A stretch of 64,000 nt of DNA from Bombardia bombarda (Eukaryota > Ascomycota > Sordariomycetes > Sordariales > Lasiosphaeriaceae): positions 4,960,001-5,024,000 of the forward strand of contig JAULSR010000002.1 in NCBI GenBank assembly GCA_030512295.1. Direction: 5' to 3'. This document shows, piece by piece, positions 8,955 through 19,399 of the stretch; the first letter of the stretch is position 1, and each line of letters opens with the position of its first letter. The notes under the pieces are model-generated. The model searched no databases, was not told where the DNA came from, and worked only from the letters and a program-made list of their open reading frames with translations. Made by a program: the position numbers and the translations under genes.

Positions 8955-11900
8955 TCACTGAAAAATAAAAATCACCCCGCTCCTATCCCCCGACACCGTC
9001 ATCGTATACGGCGACTCCAGCAGGGCCACGTCCATAACCGCATCCAAGTGGCTCTTGAGCAACTGCTGCTGCTGCAACGAAATAACCGTCGACCTCGCCG
9101 GACGAGCTCTCCTCTCCTCCTTTCCTCCCGCAGCAGCCCCAGCCTCAGCCCCAGACCCAGCCCCAGAACCACCACCCCTACTCCCACCATTAGCAGCAGC
9201 CCCCGACGACCCCCTGGACAACCTCTCCGTGTTCAACGTCATAGCAGTCGTCGGATGACTGGCCGTATACGTCGGCCGGCCCTCGTCCGCCAGCAACCCA
9301 CTGAACACCGTACTATTCTCCACCCTCGCCAGGTCCCAGAACCTCAACTTCTTATCCGACCCCGCCGTAATCATAAACGCGTGCCTCACCTCCCTCTGCT
9401 CCTCCTCCACCACCCCGGTCCCCACCGCCATAGTCCGGACCCCCCTGTCCGCGTTCCCCGTCGCCGTCGGCTCGATATTCGTCGCGAACCGCCCCAGCAT
9501 CCCCTCGGGCTTGTCCTCGTCCACCTCCCACGCCTCGTACCCCTTAGGTCCTTCCTTATTCCCGCCGACGCGGTATATCTCGCGACACAGCGTCCGCTCC
9601 AGGTCCCACACCGTCACCTCACCCTGGCCCGTCCCGCCCGCCACGCACACCCACCTGCCCCTACCCTTGGTCGGATGAATGCTCAGCCGGTAGATGGACC
9701 CCTTGCCCGGCACGCCCCAGCCCTTTAGCCGCATCTTGAACCGCAGGTCCCAGAGGTCCAGCACGCCGTGCGACGTCCCCAGACACAGCCAGTTTCTCTT
9801 CTTATCGATACAAAAGCACGTCGGCGTCCCGTGATGCACCGGGTTCTCCAGCCGATACAGCAGCGTCATGGTGCGCAGATCGATCCCCAAGATGACCGAC
9901 TTGTTCGTTGCCAGGACAAGCGTTGAGCTGAGCTCCTGCTTGAAATGCTCACACCACACGGCATACTCCCCATCTGCCATCTGGTATTCGCGCAGCAGCC
10001 GGAGCTTGGGATAGCGGAAGTTTCCATTGGTAAACAGGGTTTCAACCTTGACGACGTGGACGCTCCCATCGCTGGCGCAGCTAACAAAGCTATGCGTATT
10101 CTCAATGAAACACAACGCAAGCACCTTGCTGCCGGGGGAGTGCCGATGCGTCAACCTAGAACGGTGGATGGCATTGCGCTCCAGTCGCTGTGTATCCCAG
10201 ACCCTCACACAGCCATCGTCGCCACCGGTGAGGAAGAATCGATGATCAGGCGCGACCACAATCCGGTTGATGGCGCCGGTATGCTCCGAAAAAGTGGCGA
10301 CCAGCTTCCCATTAGGCTTCCAACCCTCCTCCACTGGTTGCAAGGCAGTAGCCTTACTGGCCTTGCGCCGCACAATGGGGGTAACCAGCGGGCCATACTC
10401 GGCAATATCATGGGGATAGTTTTCGACGTACATAGAGTCGAGCATCCTCAGTATATTCGGATCATTGCCGACGTAGCTATGGTTCGCGCGCAGCTGTGTC
10501 TGGGCGTATGTCGAAGCAGTATCCGTCTCTGGAGAGTGAAGATTAGTTGCATGAGCCGGCGTAAAAGGCACCTCCATCTCGCCAAAGGCATTCGCTTCCG
10601 TAGTACCTGTCTCGGGGCCTGATTTGGCACTGTCTTTGCGGTTCAAAAGATTCATCGCGCTAGACTGGTGACGTAGACTCCTTCTGGTCCCATGAGCAGC
10701 CTCTTGAATAGATCCCTCGTCGTCTGGTGACAACAAATCTTTGCCAGAAACTCGCCTGGATGCATCTCTTGAGCTTTCACCCTGCCTAGTAGTAGTCTGT
10801 GGGGAAAGCGCGTCATCTTCTATCAAAGGACGTCTGCCGTCCATGGACATGGGAGAAAGGGTATCCCTGCTGTTGAGTCGAGATCTATGGTTATTTAAGG
10901 CGGCTCGCCGCCTCTTGCTAATCGGATCATCGATCGTCATAGACGCATCAAGGAGAGCATCCTTTATCGTCCTGGGAGCACCGGTGTCTTGGTCCAAAGG
11001 TACCGGCTGCCTCAGAGGCTCTTCGTCAAACAAGACCGTCTGGGGGGTTATTCCAAGGCTCCGAAGTGGGATAATATTATTCAGAACGGTGGCATTGGAA
11101 TTGTCCTGAAGGGCAGCTGCGTCCCTTGTCTTGATCTGGCTTAAACGCCAGATGAACTCCCGCAGCGCAAGAAGTTTTGGCTCGTCTTCCGGAGCCAATC
11201 CCAGATTGCGAAGCTTACCAAGCCACTGTTCATCCTCTTCGTTCCGCGGAATCTTACTCAAAGCCTGGGGGTTCATATCTCCAAGAATCCTGGAGCCAGA
11301 TGAAGGTAAACCGATGGTAATATCTCGCAGCTTTTTGAATGGCCTCCAGAAATCTCCTCTATCGGTCTTGGAAGCCCATAATAAGGCCTGATCAAATACC
11401 GATCTTGACAGCGGCTTCTGCAGCGCATCTAGAAAGTCCAGCTCTGAGAAATCCGGAATTCTGTGCGGTTTGAGATATGGCCTGATCTGGGGCAAAACCA
11501 ACACATCAAGATAGGCTGGGCTCAAAAAGCGTTTTCCGGCAGAGATGAACTCGGTAGCCGACTCGCGAATCCATATATTTGGGTGCATGGTGAAGCGTCC
11601 AACAACAGTGACAAGCTCAAGAAACGTTTGCTTAGACAATAGCCCGAGATTTGCCAACTCTGCCAAGGCATGCAGTGCCCCTTGCACGACAAACTCCTCA
11701 GGATCGGTCACTGCCTGTATCATGAGAGGCAGAATGAACTTTTCGAGGGTACTGCTGCCCATGAAGACCGATATACCAACAATAGTGTCGAAAAAGGCGC
11801 ACTTCAGCATCCAGTCTCGGTCATTGAGATATGTGTTGAGATGTGTCAAGATTATGTCGTTCGCCTGGGCCACGCCAAAGAAGATGCACAAATCAGGAAC

Positions 11901-13658
11901 GGAGCTCAGAAAAGCTCGGCGAACAAATGGGTCCGAGTCTTCAATGAGCGTCTTGGTGTGTGCTTCAAGAAGCTCGGTCAACTCTCGACGCGCCGTGTCA
12001 AACAGCCCATCATATGCAGCGTCTACCTCATTTCCGGGTTCAATTTCAGGATCCGCTGCTGCGACTGATCCCTCTGCTCTGAGAGTGGCAGCCATTGCCA
12101 GAAAACGGGCGGCTGTTGTCGCGAGCTTGCCAAGAGAAGATGCGTAAGTTGACCTGATGATCGGGCTCGGTGAATGATGTGTGCCTAGCAATGCCACTTG
12201 CATTCTAGGGAGAATGTACTCGAGGAAAATCTGCGAGTTCACTGGAGTGATGACTTTCACCAGGTCAAGCAGCTGTGCTATAGTCCGCAACGCGGCAATG
12301 ACAACCATGCCGCTCTTGTCTGATAGCAACGTTATCAGGTATGGCAATACTCGGTCCAGCTTTGCCTCGTCAGTCAGCCGCTCGGCAAAAGCAAGCATAA
12401 TGTCGCAGGCTTTGATCTTTGCAGCTGCGTGCGCAGTATTGCGAAGAGATGACACAATCAAGGTCAAAAATATGAGGGTTCCATCATCTGCAAACGGCTG
12501 TTTTCCGGCCGAGACATAATGCTCGTTGTTTGGTATATTCAAGCGAAGAGGGAAATGCCCCAGTCCCAGTCGGGGTGCGAGTTGGCGGCCTTGTGCATCC
12601 TTATCTTCGTTCTGATATCCGAGAAAGTAGGATATTTTGTCAAAGTCCAACCAGACACGTTCGATTCTCTGGTCCGCTTCGCCAGCATTCCTTGTACCTC
12701 CAGCGGAAGCATACGGGCCAGTTGAAAGATCGGTGATCAGCTCCATGTACTGGTGCAAAAAGTTGTAAAAGTATCCCGGAAATACTTTGTTCTTCCAAAA
12801 ATCCAAATAGTGCTCGGCCGAGTAGCGCTTTTGCGGATCTAGCTGGATCATATGGGCGACCATTTCCCTCAGATCCCTGTCCGGTATCCGACTCAAATGT
12901 GAAATGTTGGGGTCGTACTCGCCTCTGCGGTACTTGTAAAGCTGGCTCAGGTTGAAGATGGGCGCTTCGAGGAACAGCTCGGCAATAACACACCCAACAC
13001 TAAACACGTCCATGGCCCACGTAATTTTGCCATCAGGGTCAATCTCCTGACCCGAGGGCACAAATCTCTCGGGGGCCAGGTAGCATGTCCTGCGGCCAGA
13101 GATGTCAAAGAAGTACGAAAAGTCGGCGGGGTTGTCCTCGGGCAGCATGACGGGCTTGAAGGACGACGAGAAGTCGGAGAGATAGAGCCAGTTCCACGAC
13201 GTCACAAGTATATTCTCCGTCTTGATGTCCCCGTGGTATATGTCCTTGCCATGGCAGTCGCGCAGTGCACAGAGAAGCTGGAAGGCCAGCCATTTCTTCT
13301 CCACGTCCTCCAAGAACGGTCTTGTACTGAGTCGGTCGTAGAGGGAGTTGTAAAAGAACTGTCGCACAAGGTATCCGTTCATCTCCGTCTCGATCGCTCG
13401 CTGGTATGGAAGGGCATTCGGCACGTCTGCCAGGGCTTTTCTCTCCCGAATTATCTCCTGCTTGTATTTATCCAACGACATGGAGTATGGCTTTATAATG
13501 ATTTTCACAAGGACGACTCCGTCATGGTGTCTAGCTCGTATCGTCTTCATGAAACGGGCGGCGCCAAGAGACTTCTCGTATACCAAGTCTGCAAGCTCGG
13601 GAACATCGATGCCAGCTGCCCCAGCTGGGGGGGCAGCGAGGGAAAACCCTTGGCCCAT
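8955..13658 (-). CDS. VPS15: VPS15, regulatory protein kinase-like subunit of the Vps34 PI3-kinase
   Basis: A single uninterrupted exon encodes 1567 residues, the expected Vps15 size. The start was placed at MGQG rather than 17 codons upstream because Gly2 is the N-myristoylation site of this family. The order is: kinase-like domain (about 25-320) with the atypical loop YHGDIKTENIL at 141-151 and SDFS in place of DFG at 161-164; HEAT repeats over about 400-800; a Ser/Arg-rich linker; and a C-terminal WD40 propeller from about 1070, with a Gly/Ala-rich low-complexity insert shortly before the last blade. Vps15 anchors Vps34 at endosomes, vacuole and phagophore to make PI3P for sorting and autophagy. 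The lack of introns in so long a gene contrasts with its neighbours. Confidence 0.95.
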   Translation of the reverse strand: MGQGFSLAAPPAGAAGIDVPELADLVYEKSLGAARFMKTIRARHHDGVVLVKIIIKPYSMSLDKYKQEIIRERKALADVPNALPYQRAIETEMNGYLVRQFFYNSLYDRLSTRPFLEDVEKKWLAFQLLCALRDCHGKDIYHGDIKTENILVTSWNWLYLSDFSSSFKPVMLPEDNPADFSYFFDISGRRTCYLAPERFVPSGQEIDPDGKITWAMDVFSVGCVIAELFLEAPIFNLSQLYKYRRGEYDPNISHLSRIPDRDLREMVAHMIQLDPQKRYSAEHYLDFWKNKVFPGYFYNFLHQYMELITDLSTGPYASAGGTRNAGEADQRIERVWLDFDKISYFLGYQNEDKDAQGRQLAPRLGLGHFPLRLNIPNNEHYVSAGKQPFADDGTLIFLTLIVSSLRNTAHAAAKIKACDIMLAFAERLTDEAKLDRVLPYLITLLSDKSGMVVIAALRTIAQLLDLVKVITPVNSQIFLEYILPRMQVALLGTHHSPSPIIRSTYASSLGKLATTAARFLAMAATLRAEGSVAAADPEIEPGNEVDAAYDGLFDTARRELTELLEAHTKTLIEDSDPFVRRAFLSSVPDLCIFFGVAQANDIILTHLNTYLNDRDWMLKCAFFDTIVGISVFMGSSTLEKFILPLMIQAVTDPEEFVVQGALHALAELANLGLLSKQTFLELVTVVGRFTMHPNIWIRESATEFISAGKRFLSPAYLDVLVLPQIRPYLKPHRIPDFSELDFLDALQKPLSRSVFDQALLWASKTDRGDFWRPFKKLRDITIGLPSSGSRILGDMNPQALSKIPRNEEDEQWLGKLRNLGLAPEDEPKLLALREFIWRLSQIKTRDAAALQDNSNATVLNNIIPLRSLGITPQTVLFDEEPLRQPVPLDQDTGAPRTIKDALLDASMTIDDPISKRRRAALNNHRSRLNSRDTLSPMSMDGRRPLIEDDALSPQTTTRQGESSRDASRRVSGKDLLSPDDEGSIQEAAHGTRRSLRHQSSAMNLLNRKDSAKSGPETGTTEANAFGEMEVPFTPAHATNLHSPETDTASTYAQTQLRANHSYVGNDPNILRMLDSMYVENYPHDIAEYGPLVTPIVRRKASKATALQPVEEGWKPNGKLVATFSEHTGAINRIVVAPDHRFFLTGGDDGCVRVWDTQRLERNAIHRSRLTHRHSPGSKVLALCFIENTHSFVSCASDGSVHVVKVETLFTNGNFRYPKLRLLREYQMADGEYAVWCEHFKQELSSTLVLATNKSVILGIDLRTMTLLYRLENPVHHGTPTCFCIDKKRNWLCLGTSHGVLDLWDLRFKMRLKGWGVPGKGSIYRLSIHPTKGRGRWVCVAGGTGQGEVTVWDLERTLCREIYRVGGNKEGPKGYEAWEVDEDKPEGMLGRFATNIEPTATGNADRGVRTMAVGTGVVEEEQREVRHAFMITAGSDKKLRFWDLARVENSTVFSGLLADEGRPTYTASHPTTAMTLNTERLSRGSSGAAANGGSRGGGSGAGSGAEAGAAAGGKEERRARPARSTVISLQQQQLLKSHLDAVMDVALLESPYTMTVSGDRSGVIFIFQ

Positions 13659-15149
13659 TATCGCAGCCCCGAGTGCGCAGAAACAGGGTAATGAAGCTCG
13701 CCACACCAACTACCTGGGATAGGAGACGATGGGGTTGCAGTGCATCTTTGGGGAGGTCTAGCTCGTGGGCGGGTTCGAATATTCGAGGTTACGGTGCAGC
13801 CGGAGAGCCGCTATCTGGCGTATTTATAGTGGCCGATCGGGTTGGCGCGCACCTAATGTTAACTGCTGAGCGTCTGGTGGTGTTACACATCTAGGGTGTT
13901 CGGTTGCTCGATTGCAGACAGTTTGTAGCGGTTTAGCAAGAATTAATAAGGTGGAAGAAATGTTGGTAGATGTGTGAGAGGATGAAAGCAATGACGAAGC
14001 CGGGAGCTTGGAGGTTGTCGATTGGCCAGGCGGCGGCCAGGCGGACAGCGCCTGTCAGCTGCCCTTGACTTGCTAGGGGGGAGCGCGGCAGCCTTGACCC
14101 CTCGAAGGGAGCAAGAGCCAATCAATTCACGGCTAAATTAGATAAGAATGATCGCGCATGAATTGTATCATTTACTCCCCGCGTCCTCAGGTGACCGGCC
14201 TACTTCAGCCCTACCCTAGTCTAGTCTAGCCCGTTCGTCAGTCGCCTGGCTTCTGGAATCTGTAGGGTTGGACAATTACGAAACATAACATAGGGAAGAA
14301 CAAGGTTGCTGTGTCAATAACGACTGTAATTGCTCAGCAAAGAAATTCCATACCCGTTCTCTTACCCAATGAGTGAATGAGACAGGAAATGGGCCGTCAA
14401 ACAGTCCTGGTAAAAGAGATGGCATTAAAAGGTGTCATTTCAATTAAAGCAAACTTGAGCGTCTTTCTGTATGAGAAAGACAAAGATGCTCAAGGAATAG
14501 ATGTATCAATGCTCTGTGCAACAACAACATGATTAACCCGCCTAGGCTTCTTATAGAGATGCCGCTCTCTCCAACCGCCTCCTCTCTAGTTGTCCCATCC
14601 CGGCGACTCAGAGCGTAGGTTCCTCAAAGCCCTCTCCAGCAGACAATCCACACAACCACCAACAACAATCATGTCGGCAAACCGGGTATATCGAATAAGT
14701 AAAGAAGTTCAAAAGAAATCGGGTTGTGGCCGCATTGATGAATTAAAGTCGCATGGTCAGCTTCAAGAATCTCAACACTTCGAATCGTCTCCAAGGTTGC
14801 CCCGAATCAGAATTAAAGAATACAACCCCAAACTGGAATCAGGCGGGCACGGCGAGTTCGGAGCTCTTCTCCATCGCGAATGCAAGTTTTCGTCAAATAT
14901 ATCTAGGCGGATATTATAAGAATGGTGACAAGAAGACGTGCAACGAATGCTGTGTGTAATGCACAACATGTCCGAGGAACAAGCTCCCGAGGCAGAAGAA
15001 CCATTTCCGTGTCAATGTTTCAACGCTGCAAGGAGAAACCATGTGGTGATACCGAACGCCGTAGCCAATGCCGAGCTAAAAGAAGAGGCCTTCATCGAGA
15101 CATTATTCAACACTTATATCGAGTATCGCGTCATAAACATAAGCTATCA
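13659..15149. other. VPS15 upstream region and 3' flank of the SH3 gene; small unassigned ORFs
   Basis: About 1.5 kb without a recognisable gene. The first 500 bp should hold the VPS15 promoter. Between 14590 and 15177 several short overlapping + strand ORFs occur (14590..14919, 14753..14959, 14938..15177); the last overlaps the 3' end of the SH3 gene antisense. None has a recognisable domain or a convincing splice pattern. Confidence 0.4.
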
Positions 15150-17186
15150 TCACGAGCCCGTAGTTGCTGAGTGGTGAAGGGCGCTGGATCCTTCGGTAGA
15201 GCTGTCGCCGTCTATTGTCTTCCTCCAGTGCTCCGGAAGACACACACACACAAGAGGGAACGCCTTGATTTCGCCACTCACAGGAGGCGATGCATCGCGC
15301 AATCTGCCAGATGTATTCGAAACCCCACTGTCTCGCTGAGCCTGTCGACGAGCCTCCCAATCTTCTGCATTCTCATCCACCAGAATGCCGGTAGCCCAGC
15401 CATCATCCCAGATTCCCACAACCTTGAGCATATCGCCGCGGTCCAGACTGAACTCGTCAGCGGCGCGCGGTTGATACGCCCAAAGAACGGCAACACGGTC
15501 GCCCGGATGGATATCATCCTGAGAATAATAGTCCTTGAAGAATGGTAACTGTTCCGACTGCTGACTCGCCATTCCTTGGGGTGACGACATGTCACCGCTC
15601 ATGGGAGACTGCGCATCTTCTCCTAACATCGAACCGCTTGATAGGGATCCGTTACGTCTGTTTGTCGTCGGCGGGGGTCGAAGCACACCGGTAGTTCCTC
15701 TATCCGACACGGGGCTGTAACCGTCTGACGACGAGTGATCGTCGCCTCTTCTCCTACTTGTGGCGGAGTATCCCCCAGCGGCTCCCAAAGCCGACACAGC
15801 GCTGAAGTCTCTACCCGTGTGTTGGGATGGTGCGCTACCGGAACGCCCTTCAAGAGCCGACATGCGCGCTATCCTCCCACCAGGAAGAGCATCAAAACCT
15901 TGAGGTGCATGATCCTGGGCCTGTGCCATTTGGGCCGTTGACAATCCTTTCCTAGAGGGCGATGGTTGGTTGAAGATGCTCCCGTCTTGACTCCCAGGTC
16001 TTCTTCTTCGACAACAAAACCACAGGAGTAAAGCCAAGGCTGCAACGCCAATAAGAGAGCCAATGACGATACCAGCAATCGCGCCAGAACTCAGTCCACT
16101 GGATCGGTTTGTATCATCACCAGCACCGACCGCTGGAGTACTGCTTGAAGATGAGGTGGGGGCTGGAGTCGAAGAGGTGGTCGAGCTCGCTGTTGTGAGT
16201 GATGTTGGTGGTGAGATAGTTGGAAGAACGACGTTGGCGCATCGACCCTCAGCGTTAGAGGAGTAGCAACAAGTATCCGTCGAATTAAGGCCACCAGACG
16301 CGCAATAGGTGCACAAACCGATCGTGCTATTGCCGTAACCACAGTTGTCTGGCTCATTTGCGATACCCGGTACACAAAGGTCACCTGATAACGAGTCTGC
16401 TGGCAAAGAACAAATCGTGCTGTCGGACTTGATCTCCTCTTGGACGGTCGAGATGGGATTCGAGCATAGGTCCTTGTTTTTGACAATATAATATTCGCTC
16501 GTGCCGTATTGGGCCTAGAAGAAGATCAGCTTTGCTACTCGGACAAACGGCGACATAAACGTACGCATGATTCCGCGCACACTGGACGAGAATCTTCAGC
16601 GGAAAGTCCGCATGTTGATATGGAATTCTGAATGATAGAATTACACATTACAGTGGTCGTAAAACGCGCATATAAGTCACTAGTATTAGTGAGAGTGACA
16701 TCTTGACATCCAAAGCGCGCTCCGTATCTGATCTCGTGTTAATCGCCCAGTATGAGAAATATAGCAGTTAAAGAGCCACCTACTGTTTCTGAACCCAGTC
16801 TGTTGCTACCCAAGACTGTAGCTGCGTATCGAAGGTCTCGGCGCTGGAGACGAATTGTAAGAAAGGACTATAACTCGAACGTTAGCCAAACTCCTCATCG
16901 CAGCCAGCTCAATCACGCTCATAATGCACGCGTTGACCTCAAGAGATTGGGCCAAAGCGCTGAAAGGGATAAGTGTGACGCACAAGAATCCGACCACCTT
17001 GGAACCGGGCGTTATATCGACCGAGGCCGATTGAAAGGCAAGGCATGTTTTTGATCCCTGCAGCGATACACACGCTGCCATTGCAGTGGGAGCAGCTGAT
17101 AATAGCGAGAGCAGTATGGCTAGAGTGTTAGGCTGGCCACGCCCTGTCCTTCTCCTCGCCGATCGTCGATCAATTGTTGTTTCCAT
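15150..17186 (-). CDS. Single-pass membrane protein with Cys-rich ectodomain and cytosolic SH3 domain
   Basis: Four exons on the minus strand (16984..17186, 16784..16867, 16565..16727, 15150..16514) encode 604 residues; phases agree at all three introns. An N-terminal hydrophobic segment (about 21-38, after a basic n-region) looks like a signal peptide or anchor. The ectodomain to about 280 has some 15-20 cysteines, then a Ser/Thr/Pro stretch. One membrane helix (AIAGIVIGSLIGVAALALLL) is followed by CCRRRR and a Ser-rich tail. An SH3 domain near residues 480-535 has ALYDY-like VAVLWAYQP, DEFSL and GDMLKVVGIWDDGWATG. The layout recalls Fus1 and other fungal surface SH3 proteins, so a role in surface sensing or polarity is plausible but inferred. 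The first donor (GTGCGT) was chosen because only it restores the VGFFPFLQF reading seen in relatives. Confidence 0.8.
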
Positions 17187-19165
17187 GTCGGTGAATGGTC
17201 TGCTGAACACGTTGTTCCAGACAGAATCCGATAAGCTCACAGACCGTTGTTTTGTCAATGCTGTGCCAGACTCATACTTGTGCTCAGAGTCTATCATGGT
17301 TCATGATCTTCGCGCGCGCAGAGTTTAAGCTAGAAAACGTCCAAAGGATTGACAAGGTGGCTGGCGTTAAGGTGTTTGGCGTCTTAATGAGTTGTTTTCT
17401 GGATTGATGCTGGTCGTACCAAGTCCGTAACCAAAAAAGATCGTGCGGCGTCGAGCGAGCCGGCAGCGGACCCGATATATAGGTCGCGGTGGTGAGCGAG
17501 GGTGGGCGGGCGCGGAAAGGCTGAGATTGTGCGGGTATTGTCGTGTCGGTCGAGCTGCTCAGGTCGGGTCCCGCAGCCTATATGCGAGACAACGGCAACG
17601 AGAAGGCACGGCCAACTAGGACGGTCTCGAGCCACTCTTGTCGGTTGCAGCTGACGGAGCTGTGGTTGCACTTCGTAGTGGAGTGAAGGATAATTGGGGG
17701 GGGCAAGAGTAGGTGAAGGTGGGTGGTCGGTGTAATGCGGGTCGACAGCGACAGCTGTGAGGAACCAGGCCAGACCAGACGTTACTGCGCTGCTACTTAC
17801 TGCACTGGGGAATGCAGGTTGCAGGTCGTGGGTTGCAGCGACAAGACTCGATCTCGGGAAAGAAATGCGACGGGGGGCAGGAGGCGGGTGTTGAATGGGT
17901 GGGCGACACACTAAATGAACGAACGTCAAGAAAGGAAGAAAGTAAGAAAAGAAAAATCTAATCCGAACGTGCGTCTGGTGGTGAAGTTTCACGCCTCCGA
18001 AGGACGGGAAGAAAAGAGGGCGTACGGAGAAGAGAAGTCGAGGAATCGAAGGTGAGCTGCGCCGAGCTGCGTGGGTAAAGTTCAACAGAGACACGGCAGC
18101 TGTGGATTCTCCTGTGGATTGGCCCAGGATGCGATATCCAATTTCGCTTGAGATTAGACTACATGTACCTTGTACCCAGCCCTTGATTGGGGTTAGACCA
18201 CGCATTTTGGACATGTTATCCCTGTCGTGAGTGTCACAGCGCCCGGTCTTGGTGAGCCTGGACGACGGGAGAAAACCAAACAACAAAACCGCAATGCGTG
18301 GATGGACCCAAGAAAGGCCGGCAGTTACACGGAGAGATGGGGACCAACTTGGACGCATTCCAAGTATGTTACGCAAGCTATCGTACTTGTACAGTTTTGG
18401 CACACTATTGGAGAGGGGTCGGCAGAGGGTGGACGAGGAGGGGCAACGACAATAATGATGGCAGCAAGGAGTGAAAGCATTGAGAGATCGCTCCTGTTCA
18501 TACCACAGTAAACAGATGCCATGCGCATGCAATGCTGCACCGTCATCCCTGCCGAAACTCTATGCCCAACAGACAGACCTGTCAGCTTGACCAAATTCTC
18601 TTGTGACAGGAGCCCAGGAGCCAAGGAGGAGGTACGAAATGCGAGTGCTAGTGTACTACGGGAATTACTTAGTAGGGGCGTCCGTTTAGAACTTCGATAG
18701 AAAACCAAACAACAAACAGGTGACACCTCGATCGCCATGCAATGGAGGACAAACGATAGTCTCTACTACCTACTTTACGTATAAGCCCAATGGCTCTACG
18801 AGTGATTATGGCGGCGGCGCATTTCTTGTCCGGCAACAAATCGGCTCCATCACGCGTTTGTTGACAGTTTAGACGTCTCAATACTGCGTTGTTCGCAAAT
18901 GCAAAGTCCGAATCATTCTGCGTCTTATAACACCGAGCTTCGAGAAATCCACACAGTCTCACGCCTTTTGAGGCGCTTCGTGATTTCCCAAGCTGTCAGA
19001 ATATAAGTGGAGAGCTACTGTGTCGAGCACGTGCGCTAAGTCCAGTTGATTCTGGCCAGACCAAACCGACAGGGATCCGGTCTTGAAACCCGACTTGGAA
19101 TAGTGGGGTTCGATGACCCCAGATGAGACAAGCGAATCTCGAATCTCGGGACCTGTCTCCCTCCC

Positions 19166-19399
19166 ATGTCTCGCCGTTTATTTACATCTCCATCATCATA
19201 TCATCACCTTCATCGTCGCTTGTCGCTGCTGTTTGTTGTGGTTGCTTTTGCTGTTCGCATCTTCTCTTCTCGATGGTTTTTTTTTTGGATATTATTTTTA
19301 TCCGCCCATCTGCAAGTCTCCTACGCGGATGATGCTAGCGCGGAATTGTTCTGCAAGTGCGGGATGCGGCCTGTCCTCATTGCCAGAACCCAGAGCTAG
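19166..19399 (+). CDS. Doubtful small ORF with a hydrophobic N terminus
   Basis: An ATG-started ORF of 77 codons. After a basic n-region, two hydrophobic stretches (LLFVVVAFAV and WFFFWILFLSAHLQVSYA) precede ADDASAELFCKCG, which resembles a signal peptide followed by a short Cys-containing segment. It might be the first exon of a small secreted or membrane protein, since a GTGCGG donor-like site follows the CKC codons, but I found no continuing exon. It may equally be chance. Confidence 0.2.
   Translation: MSRRLFTSPSSYHHLHRRLSLLFVVVAFAVRIFSSRWFFFWILFLSAHLQVSYADDASAELFCKCGMRPVLIARTQS

Noticed and set aside
19105..19120. GGGGTTCGATGACCCC, resembling a tRNA T-arm
   Set aside because: The 5-bp stem does not pair correctly around a TTCRANN loop, and no acceptor, D-arm or A-box sequence is found upstream.
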